DNA of 13,386 nucleotides, from contig JAVBOL010000002.1 in the NCBI GenBank assembly GCA_031550615.1, positions 1-13,386 on the forward strand, given 5' to 3'. Under the pieces are notes generated by a model. The model ran no database searches and had not been told where the DNA came from. It saw only the letters and a list, made by a program, of their open reading frames with translations. Each line of letters starts with the position of its first letter. Position 1 is the stretch's first letter. Position numbers and translations under genes: made by a program. This document shows, one piece after another, positions 7,539-13,386 of the stretch. This DNA is from JAVBOW01 sp031550615 (GTDB taxonomy: Bacteria; Bacteroidota; Bacteroidia; Bacteroidales; Rikenellaceae).

Positions 7539-8336
7539 ATGACCCTCAAACTCTTCATATCGACCTGCCCGAACGACACATTCTCGTTCGATGCGCTGAT
7601 AAACAAACGTATAGATACCATGGGCCTGGATTTCGAGGTGTGCCTGGAGGATATCGAACAACTCAACGCGCGCCTTCTGGCCGACCCCCTACAGGCCGAC
7701 GTGAGCAAGATGAGCTATGCCGTGCTGCCGGGGATCGTAAAGGATTACGCCCTGCTGGACAGCGGCAGCGCCCTGGGGCGGGGCAACGGCCCGGTTTTCG
7801 TTAGTACGCATCCGGTCGGGGAAGAGGATTTCGCCGCGCTGAGTGTCGCCACGCCTGGCGAACTTACGACGGCCAATATGTTGTTGCAAAGGCTTTTCCC
7901 GCAGATCACCCGCCGCGAAGGGTATCTGTTTTCCGACGTCGCCACGGCCATAGCCTCGGGTAAGGCCGATGCCGGGGTGCTGATCCATGAGGGGCGTTTC
8001 ACGTACGCCTCGCTCGGGCTGCACCTGCTCTGCGACCTGGGCGAACGCTGGGAGCGGCAGACCGGACTGCCCCTGCCCCTGGGAGGCATCGTGGCCTCGC
8101 GCCGCCTCGCGCCTGAAGTGCGCGCACTCCTCGAAGCCCTGGTGCGCCGCAGCATCGAATACGGCATGGCCGACCGCGGGGCCTCGCGCGAATTCATACG
8201 CTCGTACGCCCGCGAAATGGATGACGGGATAATCGACCGACATATCGATATGTTCGTCAACGACTATTCGCTGTCGCTGGGCGAAGAGGGACGCCGTGCC
8301 GTGGCCGCCCTGACGGGCGTAGAGGTGCGGCGGTAA
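7539..8336 (+). CDS. mqnD: 1,4-dihydroxy-6-naphthoate synthase
   Basis: A 265-residue MqnD-family enzyme. It converts cyclic de-hypoxanthine futalosine to 1,4-dihydroxy-6-naphthoate in the futalosine route to menaquinone, and acts in the cytoplasm with a periplasmic-binding-protein-like fold. Visible family marks are STCPNDTFSFDAL (8-20), EDIEQLN (37-43), DVSKMSYAVLP (54-64), LLDSGSALGRGNGP (72-85) and DAGVLIHEGRFTY. The last contains His150, at the place of the catalytic histidine of characterised MqnD. The length is usual for the family. It follows mqnB by 6 bases and must share its transcript. A terminator closes the operon 23 bases after the stop. The other pathway genes (mqnA, mqnC, mqnE) are not in this window. 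Confidence 0.94.
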   Translation: MTLKLFISTCPNDTFSFDALINKRIDTMGLDFEVCLEDIEQLNARLLADPLQADVSKMSYAVLPGIVKDYALLDSGSALGRGNGPVFVSTHPVGEEDFAALSVATPGELTTANMLLQRLFPQITRREGYLFSDVATAIASGKADAGVLIHEGRFTYASLGLHLLCDLGERWERQTGLPLPLGGIVASRRLAPEVRALLEALVRRSIEYGMADRGASREFIRSYAREMDDGIIDRHIDMFVNDYSLSLGEEGRRAVAALTGVEVRR

Positions 8337-8359
8337 GACGTTTTTCGGCTGAATAATGT

Positions 8360-8389
8360 GCCAAAAAGGTCATTTTGGCTAATTTTTTT
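8360..8389 (+). terminator. Terminator of the relA-mqnB-mqnD transcript
   Basis: GCCAAAA (8360-8366) pairs perfectly with TTTTGGC (8373-8379) around the 6-nt loop AGGTCA. TAA and seven Ts (8383-8389) follow. It stands between the mqnD stop and the cold-shock gene, ending the upstream operon. Confidence 0.7.
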
Positions 8390-8427
8390 AAATTTTCGCT
8401 TTCAGATCATTGTTTTTTAAAACTTTT

Positions 8428-8467
8428 TATCTTTCTTTGCTGTTACATTTTTTTAATTGATTCTTTT
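8428..8467 (+). promoter_or_regulatory. Possible promoter and short leader of the cold-shock gene
   Basis: TATCTTTC (8428-8435) differs from TAnnTTTG only in the last base, and TTG at 8410-8412 is 15 bases upstream. The region is very AT-rich. If this is the promoter, the leader is only about 25-30 bases, shorter than the long structured leaders of enteric cold-shock mRNAs. Confidence 0.35.
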
Positions 8468-8668
8468 ATGAAAGGTTCTGTAAAATGGTTTGATTCGGCC
8501 AAAGGTTATGGCTTCATCACAACCGAAACCGGAAATGACGTCTTTGTTCACTACACCGGTATTAACAAAGAAGGTTTCCGTGGGCTCGAAGAGGGTCAGA
8601 ACGTAGAGTTCGAAATCTCTGAAGGCAAGAAGGGCGAACAAGCTACCAACGTTACTGTTATAGGATAA
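8468..8668 (+). CDS. Cold-shock domain protein
   Basis: A 66-residue single cold-shock domain, the usual size for the CspA family: a small five-stranded barrel that binds single-stranded RNA or DNA and loosens RNA structure. The first RNA-binding motif is KGYGFIT (12-18) and the second is DVFVHYT (24-30), both with the expected aromatic residues. W7 and F8 complete the binding face. The start is the ATG at 8468 (MKGSVKWFD). An upstream in-frame extension of 31 residues is a hydrophobic translation of the AT-rich promoter region and overlaps the preceding terminator, so it is rejected. The gene is probably monocistronic, with terminators on both sides. Cold regulation cannot be told from the sequence. 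Confidence 0.95.
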   Translation: MKGSVKWFDSAKGYGFITTETGNDVFVHYTGINKEGFRGLEEGQNVEFEISEGKKGEQATNVTVIG

Positions 8669-8687
8669 CATTGACTTTTTGAGTACG

Positions 8688-8720
8688 AAAGGGGAGGCAC
8701 TTGCCTCCCCTTTCTCTTTT
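8688..8720 (+). terminator. Strong terminator after the cold-shock gene
   Basis: AAAGGGGAGGC (8688-8698) pairs perfectly over 11 base pairs with GCCTCCCCTTT (8703-8713) around an ACTT loop. A T-rich run follows (CTCTTTT, to 8720). It ends the cold-shock transcript 19 bases after the stop codon. Confidence 0.9.
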
Positions 8721-8727
8721 CTGACAG

Positions 8728-8756
8728 TTGGCTGCGCGATAATTTTTTTAACTTTG
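8728..8756 (+). promoter_or_regulatory. Promoter of the MmcQ/YjbR-family gene
   Basis: TTG (8728-8730), an 18-base spacer and TAACTTTG (8749-8756) fit the Bacteroidetes primary promoter exactly. The ATG at 8761 is only four bases beyond the -7 box, so transcription should begin at or within a few bases of the start codon. Confidence 0.65.
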
Positions 8757-8760
8757 CGTT

Positions 8761-9132
8761 ATGGATATTATTGAGTTGAGGGATTTTTGCCTTTCGTTGC
8801 CGCTGACCGACGAGGTTACGCCGTTTGACGATGAGCATCTGGTTTTTCGCGTGTGCGGAAAGATGTTCGCCCTGTGCAGCATGGACGACTACCGATGGGT
8901 CAGCCTTAAATGCGACCCAGACCGCGCCGTGGAGCTGCGCGAACGCTACGCCGGCAAGATATGCCCCGCCTGGCACTTCAATAAGAAGCATTGGAATATG
9001 GCCGACGCGCTGTCGGACCTGCCGGCTGAATTTATGCGCGAATTGGTCCGACATTCGTATGATCGCGTGGTCGCAGGTCTGCCCCGCGCGCAGCGCGAAG
9101 AGATATTGAGAGCGGTACGACTTACTGTTTGA
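8761..9132 (+). CDS. MmcQ/YjbR family DNA-binding-like protein
   Basis: A 123-residue protein of the MmcQ/YjbR (DUF419) family. Its marks are the opening ELRDFCLSLPLTDEVTPFDDEHLVFRVCGKMFALCS, the strand YRWVSLKCDPDRAVELRERY, and WHFNKKHWNMADALSDLP followed by a C-terminal helix with RHSYDRVVAGLP. The family has a double-wing fold that resembles some DNA-binding domains. No biochemical role is firmly established, so none is assigned. The start is fixed because the family's conserved N-terminus begins immediately. The last 11 bases, including the TGA, overlap the 3' end of mutS2 on the opposite strand. No terminator separates the two convergent genes. Confidence 0.9.
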   Translation: MDIIELRDFCLSLPLTDEVTPFDDEHLVFRVCGKMFALCSMDDYRWVSLKCDPDRAVELRERYAGKICPAWHFNKKHWNMADALSDLPAEFMRELVRHSYDRVVAGLPRAQREEILRAVRLTV

Positions 9133-11587
9133 GTTTTACGACCGTGATCCCCGCCCCGCCCAATTCGACGTGCTCGTCGGCGGCGCTGTCCACGTCAGGC
9201 AGCGAGCGCAGGTAGCGCCTCACCTCCTCTTTTAACGCCCCGGTGCCCTTGCCGTGCAGTATACGCACCTCGGACACGCCGACCATGACCGCGTCGTCCA
9301 TGAACGTTTCGAGGGCTTCGAGGGCCTCGGCGGCACGCATTCCGCGCATGTCTATCTGCGTGCGGAAATTCAGGCGGCGCTGCGAAATATCCTCGCTCAG
9401 GCGGATCGTCGAACGCACGGGGCGCACCGCCTGTTTGAACTCTGCGTTGGAGATCCATTCGAGGCGCTCGACGGCGACCGTGGTGCGAAGCTGGCCGAAG
9501 CCGACCTCGGCCTTTTTGCCTTTTACGGATATGACCTCGCCTACGGTCTGCTGGCCGTCTATGCGCACCTTGCTGCCCGGCGCGATGACAGGCTTGATGG
9601 GCTCGGGGGCGGCTTTCGGTGCGGAGGCAGCTTCACCGCGACGCTCGGCGCGGCGGCGCTGGCGCTCTTTGATGCGCTCCATCTGCTCGTCGAGGGTGTC
9701 GGTGGCCGGTTGGTCGGCTGACACCTTTTCGCGGAATTCGTCCAGCCCACGGCGCACCTTGCGCACGCGCTCTTTGTCGGCCTGGCTTTCGCGTATCTCG
9801 CGTATGGTGTTCTCTATCTGTTTGTTGGCTTCGGAGGTGATCTGCTCGGCCTTTTCCCTGGCGCCCGTTATTATGCGCTGGCGCTCCTCCCTTGTGCGCA
9901 GGAGCTCGGCGGCGTATTTCTTCTCAAGGTCTTCGATGCGGCGCTCGGCGATGCGGATGCGTTCGCGCTTCTGCTCCCAGTAATGCTTGTCGCGCGAGGA
10001 CTGGCGCAGCAGGTTTTCTACCTTCATCTGGTCGCTGCCGGCTTTCTCTGCTGCGCGGGCGATCAGCTCCTCGGGAAGACCGGTCTTGCGGGCTATCTCC
10101 ACGGCGAAAGAGCTGCCCGGCGTGCCCTGCTCGAGGCTGAAAAGAGGCTGTATGTTTGCCACGTCGAAACGCATTGCGGCATTTTCAACCCCCTGGGCGT
10201 TGGCGGCGTAGAATTTCAGGTTTGCGTAGTGGGTGGTTATAACCCCCTGGCAGCCCGACGCTTCGAAGCGTTCGAGCATCGCCTCGGCTATCGCCCCGCC
10301 TATGTTGGGCTCGGTGCCGGTGCCGAATTCGTCGATCAGGATCAGCGACCGCGCCCCAGCCCCGGCGAGCATCCCGCGCATATTGAGCAGGTGCGAGGAG
10401 TAGGTGCTAAGGTCGTTGTCGATGGACTGGTCGTCGCCTATATCTATGAAAAGGCTTTCGTATACCGGCATTTCGCTGTTTTCGAGCGCCGGTATGGGGA
10501 ATCCGCACTGGAACATCCATTGCAGCATCCCTACCGTTTTCAGGCACACGGACTTACCCCCTGCGTTGGGGCCCGAAATGACAAGTATGCGTTTCTCGCG
10601 CGTCAGCCGCAGGTCCAACGGCACTATCTGTTTGCCCTCGCGGCGCAGGGTTTGCGCAAGCAGAGGGTGGCGCGCCTGGCGCAATTCGAGGCGGCCCTCG
10701 TCGGATATGATAGGTCGGACGCAGCCGTTTTCGAGCGCCCAGAGCGCTTTGGCGCGCACCATGTCCATCGTGGTCAGCATGTTGCCCGCCGCGGCCATGC
10801 CCTCCAGGTCGGGGGCTAACGAGGCGGTGAATTCGGTCAGTATGCGTACCACCTCGCGCCTCTGGGCGTACTCCAGCTCACGCAGACGGTTATTGATCTC
10901 GACCACCTCGACCGGCTCGATGTAGACCGTGCGCCCGGTGGCCGACTCGTCGTGCACGAAGCCCTGCACTTTGCGCTTGTTGGCCGCCGTGACAGGTATC
11001 ACCGTGCGTCCGTCGCGCACTGAAAGCGTGGCGTCGGAATCTACCAGCCCCTCCGCCTGGGCGCGCGCCAGCACGGCGCGCAGGCGTTTGTCGGCCTGTC
11101 CCTCGCTTGCGCGTATCTCGCGGCGTATCTCCGAAAGGACTGGCGACGCGCCGTCGCGCACCTCGCCGTGACGGTCTATGATGCGGTCGATATCCTGGAT
11201 GATATGGGGGAATTCGACTACCCCGGCGGTCAAGCGGCGCAAGTGGGCGCATTCCGTCTCCCCACGCGCGGCGATAAAGCGCACGATCTGCCCCGAAAGG
11301 TCGATCCCAGCCCGTAGCAGTTGCAATTCGCCTTCGTCCAGGAACGCCCCCTCGACGGCGGCTTTGGCCACCATGGGGGATATGTCTACGTAGTCGCCCG
11401 TGGGGAAACCCTCGCCCATCATTATCAGGGCGCGCAGCTCGTCGCATGCGCCGAGGCGCTCACCGATCTCGACGCTCGAAACGCTGAATTGCTGCGCGTC
11501 GAGTTTTTCGCGTCCCGCACCCGTGGTACAGAGCGCGGCCACCTGGGCGCGGACGCGGGCGAATCCTATCTTTTGCTCGAAACTCAT
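9122..11587 (-). CDS. mutS2: Endonuclease MutS2 (MutS-like ATPase with Smr domain)
   Basis: An 821-residue MutS2, the usual length. It has the MutS-type core and clamp region (1-330), Walker A GPNAGGKS (339-346), the Walker B region LILIDEFGTGTEP (415-427) and THYANLKFYA (452-461). A long charged coiled coil follows (about 530-650), then a KOW-like strand region (KVRIDGQQTVGEVISVKGKKAEVGFG). The C-terminal Smr nuclease domain (743-821) carries DMRG (746-749) and HGKGTG (778-783). MutS2 lacks the mismatch-recognition domain. In studied bacteria it suppresses recombination or acts on stalled, collided ribosomes; which applies here is unknown. The start is MSFEQKIGF at 11587, its ATG overlapping the rsmE stop as ATGA. 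A 72-residue upstream extension is a shadow of rsmE and lacks family resemblance. Key residues appear intact. Confidence 0.95.
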   Translation of the reverse strand: MSFEQKIGFARVRAQVAALCTTGAGREKLDAQQFSVSSVEIGERLGACDELRALIMMGEGFPTGDYVDISPMVAKAAVEGAFLDEGELQLLRAGIDLSGQIVRFIAARGETECAHLRRLTAGVVEFPHIIQDIDRIIDRHGEVRDGASPVLSEIRREIRASEGQADKRLRAVLARAQAEGLVDSDATLSVRDGRTVIPVTAANKRKVQGFVHDESATGRTVYIEPVEVVEINNRLRELEYAQRREVVRILTEFTASLAPDLEGMAAAGNMLTTMDMVRAKALWALENGCVRPIISDEGRLELRQARHPLLAQTLRREGKQIVPLDLRLTREKRILVISGPNAGGKSVCLKTVGMLQWMFQCGFPIPALENSEMPVYESLFIDIGDDQSIDNDLSTYSSHLLNMRGMLAGAGARSLILIDEFGTGTEPNIGGAIAEAMLERFEASGCQGVITTHYANLKFYAANAQGVENAAMRFDVANIQPLFSLEQGTPGSSFAVEIARKTGLPEELIARAAEKAGSDQMKVENLLRQSSRDKHYWEQKRERIRIAERRIEDLEKKYAAELLRTREERQRIITGAREKAEQITSEANKQIENTIREIRESQADKERVRKVRRGLDEFREKVSADQPATDTLDEQMERIKERQRRRAERRGEAASAPKAAPEPIKPVIAPGSKVRIDGQQTVGEVISVKGKKAEVGFGQLRTTVAVERLEWISNAEFKQAVRPVRSTIRLSEDISQRRLNFRTQIDMRGMRAAEALEALETFMDDAVMVGVSEVRILHGKGTGALKEEVRRYLRSLPDVDSAADEHVELGGAGITVVKLKQ

Positions 11588-12288
11588 CCCCGTGCAAGGT
11601 AATGCATCGCGAATACCGAGGCCAGGGCGGCGGTTTCGGTGCGCATGCGTTGCTCTCCCAGGGTGACCGGGATGAACCCGGCCCCGAGGGCCGCCTCGAC
11701 TTCCTGCGGCGAGAAATCGCCCTCCGGCCCGATCAGCACCATCGTAGGCACGCCGGGTTGCAGACACTCTCCGATGGGACGGCGCGCCGTCCCATCGATA
11801 CAATGCGCGATCAGTTTAACGCCATCGAAAGGCGCAGCCACGGCTTTCGCGAACGGGGTCATCTCGTCCAGCGCGGGATGCCACGCGGTGAGCGACTGCT
11901 TGACCGCCGAGGTTATCACACGCAGCGAGTGGTCGCGTTTGAACACCCTGCGCTCAGAGCGTGCGCACTCCAGCGGTATCACGCGCGAAATACCTATTTC
12001 GGTCGCCTTTTCCAGGAACCATTCGAAACGGTCGATGTTCTTGGTGGGGGCTACGCCCACCGTGAGCGACCACCCCGGCGGGGACTGCAGGGTGCTCTCG
12101 ACAGCCTCGATCACGCACGCTTTATGGTCTGCCTCGATTATCACGGCGCGATGGAGCGTCCCCCTCCCGTCGGTCAGGAAGATCTGATCGCCGGTGGCCA
12201 GTCGCAGCACGCGCACGGCGTGCGCCGACTCCTCGGCGGGCAAAGTATATCGCGGCAGGGTGATCCCCGGGGCGTAAAAGAGTTGCAT
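11584..12288 (-). CDS. rsmE: 16S rRNA (uracil1498-N3)-methyltransferase
   Basis: A 234-residue SPOUT-family methyltransferase that uses S-adenosylmethionine to methylate U1498 (E. coli numbering) of 16S rRNA. Visible marks are the N-terminal PUA-like part (ESAHAVRVLRLATGDQIFLTDGRG, 20-43), PTKNIDRFEWFLEKATEIGI (81-100), ARSER (109-113) and the KQS helix (130-132). The C-terminal trefoil-knot SAM site has IGPEGDFSPQE (186-196) and LGEQRMRTETA (210-220). The start is ATG 12288 (MQLFYAPG), the typical family N-terminus. A 17-residue upstream extension would overlap the promoter. The TGA overlaps the mutS2 ATG by 4 bases, so the two are likely translationally coupled. A perfect 26-bp palindrome lies within the frame around residues 165-173. 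Confidence 0.95.
   Translation of the reverse strand: MQLFYAPGITLPRYTLPAEESAHAVRVLRLATGDQIFLTDGRGTLHRAVIIEADHKACVIEAVESTLQSPPGWSLTVGVAPTKNIDRFEWFLEKATEIGISRVIPLECARSERRVFKRDHSLRVITSAVKQSLTAWHPALDEMTPFAKAVAAPFDGVKLIAHCIDGTARRPIGECLQPGVPTMVLIGPEGDFSPQEVEAALGAGFIPVTLGEQRMRTETAALASVFAMHYLARG
11772..11797. repeat. Perfect 26-bp palindrome inside rsmE
   Basis: CGATGGGACGGCG (11772-11784) is followed directly by its exact reverse complement (11785-11797) with no spacer. It codes for IDGTARRP of RsmE, in a stretch that does not interrupt the family motifs. In mRNA it could fold into a GC-rich hairpin; there is no T-run, so it is not a typical terminator. The flanking bases do not extend the symmetry. 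Confidence 0.85.
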
Positions 12289-12303
12289 GTCGTGAATTTT
12301 GTG

Positions 12304-12333
12304 CAAAGATAGCAAAAGCGGGATGCAATTCAA
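12304..12333 (-). promoter_or_regulatory. Promoter of the rsmE-mutS2 operon
   Basis: On the minus strand, TTG (12333-12331), a 19-base spacer and TATCTTTG (12311-12304) match the Bacteroidetes primary promoter in full. Transcription should start near 12298, giving a leader of about 10 bases before the rsmE ATG. Confidence 0.65.
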
Positions 12334-12440
12334 GCCCACCGTATAATCGCCCCGGGTTGCACCCCATGCGACGTCCTTAAATTTTTAATATTTCAGCCTC
12401 GTAAAGTTATAAATTATTCAACCATCTGATGTTTTTTGAT

Positions 12441-12448
12441 TATATTCG
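12441..12448 (+). promoter_or_regulatory. Weak -7 element upstream of tnaA
   Basis: TATATTCG differs from TAnnTTTG at one base. No TTG is seen at the proper distance upstream. The predicted leader is about 20 bases. The rest of the rsmE-tnaA gap (12334-12440) shows no leader peptide or other recognisable element. Confidence 0.3.
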
Positions 12449-12474
12449 CATTGCGAAAACTCAAAAATGAATAT

Positions 12475-13386
12475 ATGGAGCTCCCATTTGCAGAATCATT
12501 CAAGACCAAAATGGTCGAAACGATCCGCCGCACGACCCGGCAAGAGCGCGAACAATTCCTGCGCGAGGCGCGTTATAACCTTTTCAACCTGCCCAGCCAC
12601 TCTGTTTTCGTCGACCTGCTGACCGACAGCGGCACCGGGGCGATGAGCGATAAGCAGTGGGCGGCCATGATGGAAGGCGACGAGAGCTACGCCGGCGCAA
12701 GCTCTTACTACCGCCTCAAGGAGGCGATCCAGAGCCTGACCGGACTTCCGTTCTTCCTGCCTACCCACCAGGGACGCGCCGCCGAGAACGTCCTGTTTTC
12801 CGCAATAATAAAGCAGGGCGACATCCTGCCCGGCAACTCGCACTTCGACACCACTAAAGGCCATATCGAATTCCGCCGCGCTCACGCCATAGACTGCACC
12901 GTGGACGAGGCCGCCGACACCAATCTCGAGGTGCCTTTCAAGGGTAACGTCGATCTGAAAAAGCTCGAAGAGGTGCTGCGCGCCCACCCTGCCGAGAAGA
13001 TCCCGTGCATCGTGCTGACCATCACCAACAACACCGCGGGCGGACAGCCAGTGTCGATGGCCAACATAAAGGGAGTTAGCGCCCTGGCTAAGAAATACGG
13101 CGTTAAGCTGCTGATCGACTCGGCGCGTTTCGCCGAAAATGCCTATTTCATCAGAACGCGCGAGGAGGGCTACGCCGACCGCACGATCCGCGAGATAGTG
13201 TTCGAGATATTTTCGCACGCCGACTACATGACCATGTCCTCGAAGAAGGACGCTATCGTCAACATGGGCGGTTTCGTAGCCTTCCGCCACGAGGTGGACT
13301 GGCGGCGCAGCCAGATGTACGGCATCATGAACGAGGGTTTTCTGACCTACGGGGGCATGTCGGGCCGCGACATGAACGCCCTGGCC
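12475..13386 (+). CDS. tnaA: Tryptophanase, N-terminal 304 aa (cut by window end)
   Basis: A PLP-dependent lyase that splits L-tryptophan to indole, pyruvate and ammonia in the cytoplasm. The frame is open from ATG 12475 to the right border; about one third of the usual 455-470 residues is missing. Visible marks are FVDLLTDSGTGAMSDKQWA (45-63), PTHQGRAAEN (96-105), FDTTKGH (124-130), TNNTAGGQPVS (184-194), DSARFAENAYF (215-225) and SSKKDA, with the PLP lysine at K258. The sister enzyme tyrosine phenol-lyase is very similar. Asp125 in FDTT (Thr in TPL's FTTT) and DSARFAEN (TPL has DATRCVEN) point to tryptophanase, although MSDKQWA resembles TPL. An ATG 8 bases upstream is out of frame. The gene diverges from rsmE. 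I see no tnaC-like leader, so E. coli-type attenuation is not indicated. Confidence 0.93.
   Translation, partial: MELPFAESFKTKMVETIRRTTRQEREQFLREARYNLFNLPSHSVFVDLLTDSGTGAMSDKQWAAMMEGDESYAGASSYYRLKEAIQSLTGLPFFLPTHQGRAAENVLFSAIIKQGDILPGNSHFDTTKGHIEFRRAHAIDCTVDEAADTNLEVPFKGNVDLKKLEEVLRAHPAEKIPCIVLTITNNTAGGQPVSMANIKGVSALAKKYGVKLLIDSARFAENAYFIRTREEGYADRTIREIVFEIFSHADYMTMSSKKDAIVNMGGFVAFRHEVDWRRSQMYGIMNEGFLTYGGMSGRDMNALA

Noticed and set aside
8375..8467. 31-residue hydrophobic extension of the cold-shock protein, as a possible membrane anchor
   Set aside because: It begins inside the mqn operon terminator and spans the AT-rich promoter. The cold-shock family starts at MKGSVKWF.
11588..11803. 72-residue N-terminal extension of MutS2
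   Set aside because: It is an out-of-frame shadow of the rsmE 3' end, rich in Arg and Gly. MutS2 proteins begin near MSFEQKIGF, whose ATG forms a normal ATGA overlap.
12496..13290. 264-residue minus-strand open frame opposite tnaA
   Set aside because: The plus strand holds an unmistakable tryptophanase across the same region, running off the window end. The antisense frame shows no domain.
12475..13386. Tyrosine phenol-lyase instead of tryptophanase
   Set aside because: The active-site stretches FDTTKGH and DSARFAEN follow the tryptophanase pattern. TPL has Thr in place of this Asp and DATRCVEN.

Overview
This window looks like a Bacteroidales chromosome, plausibly Rikenellaceae/Alistipes-like. 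The grounds are GC-rich genes with frequent ATA isoleucine codons, several upstream regions with the Bacteroidetes primary-sigma motif TAnnTTTG, a CarboxypepD_reg-like/outer-membrane beta-barrel protein, and the futalosine menaquinone genes. Family calls come from reading motifs, not from searches. The genus is a guess.

Left edge (1-683): the 5' end of a tyrosine recombinase gene runs off the left border on the minus strand. It has a good promoter. Just right of it lies a 42-nt copy of the 3' part of a tRNA, best read as tRNA-Pro(GGG) from the anticodon loop to the discriminator base. This looks like the attachment-site copy at one end of an integrative element that extends leftward. A hairpin and a tandem 11-nt repeat follow.

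684-4312 (minus strand): an outer-membrane beta-barrel protein without a SusD partner, preceded by a DUF1003 membrane protein.

4406-8389 (plus strand): a probable operon with a RelA-type (p)ppGpp synthetase whose hydrolase site is eroded, a DUF454 membrane domain fused in frame to futalosine hydrolase (MqnB), and MqnD. It ends at a rho-independent terminator. The last two proteins are menaquinone enzymes, so a starvation-signal gene sits beside respiratory-quinone biosynthesis.

8390-9132 (plus strand): a small cold-shock protein with a strong terminator, then a MmcQ/YjbR-family protein whose promoter sits so close to the ATG that the mRNA may be leaderless.

9122-12333 (minus strand): rsmE and mutS2, overlapping by ATGA and transcribed from a good promoter. 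mutS2 overlaps the MmcQ/YjbR gene tail to tail by 11 nt. A perfect 26-bp palindrome lies inside rsmE.

12475-13386 (plus strand): the first 304 codons of tryptophanase, cut by the right border.

I found no CRISPR array, rRNA, complete tRNA or insertion sequence. Apart from the left edge the genes are core-like. The points most worth a second look are the tRNA-derived attachment site, the DUF454-MqnB fusion, the degenerate hydrolase site and the rsmE palindrome.
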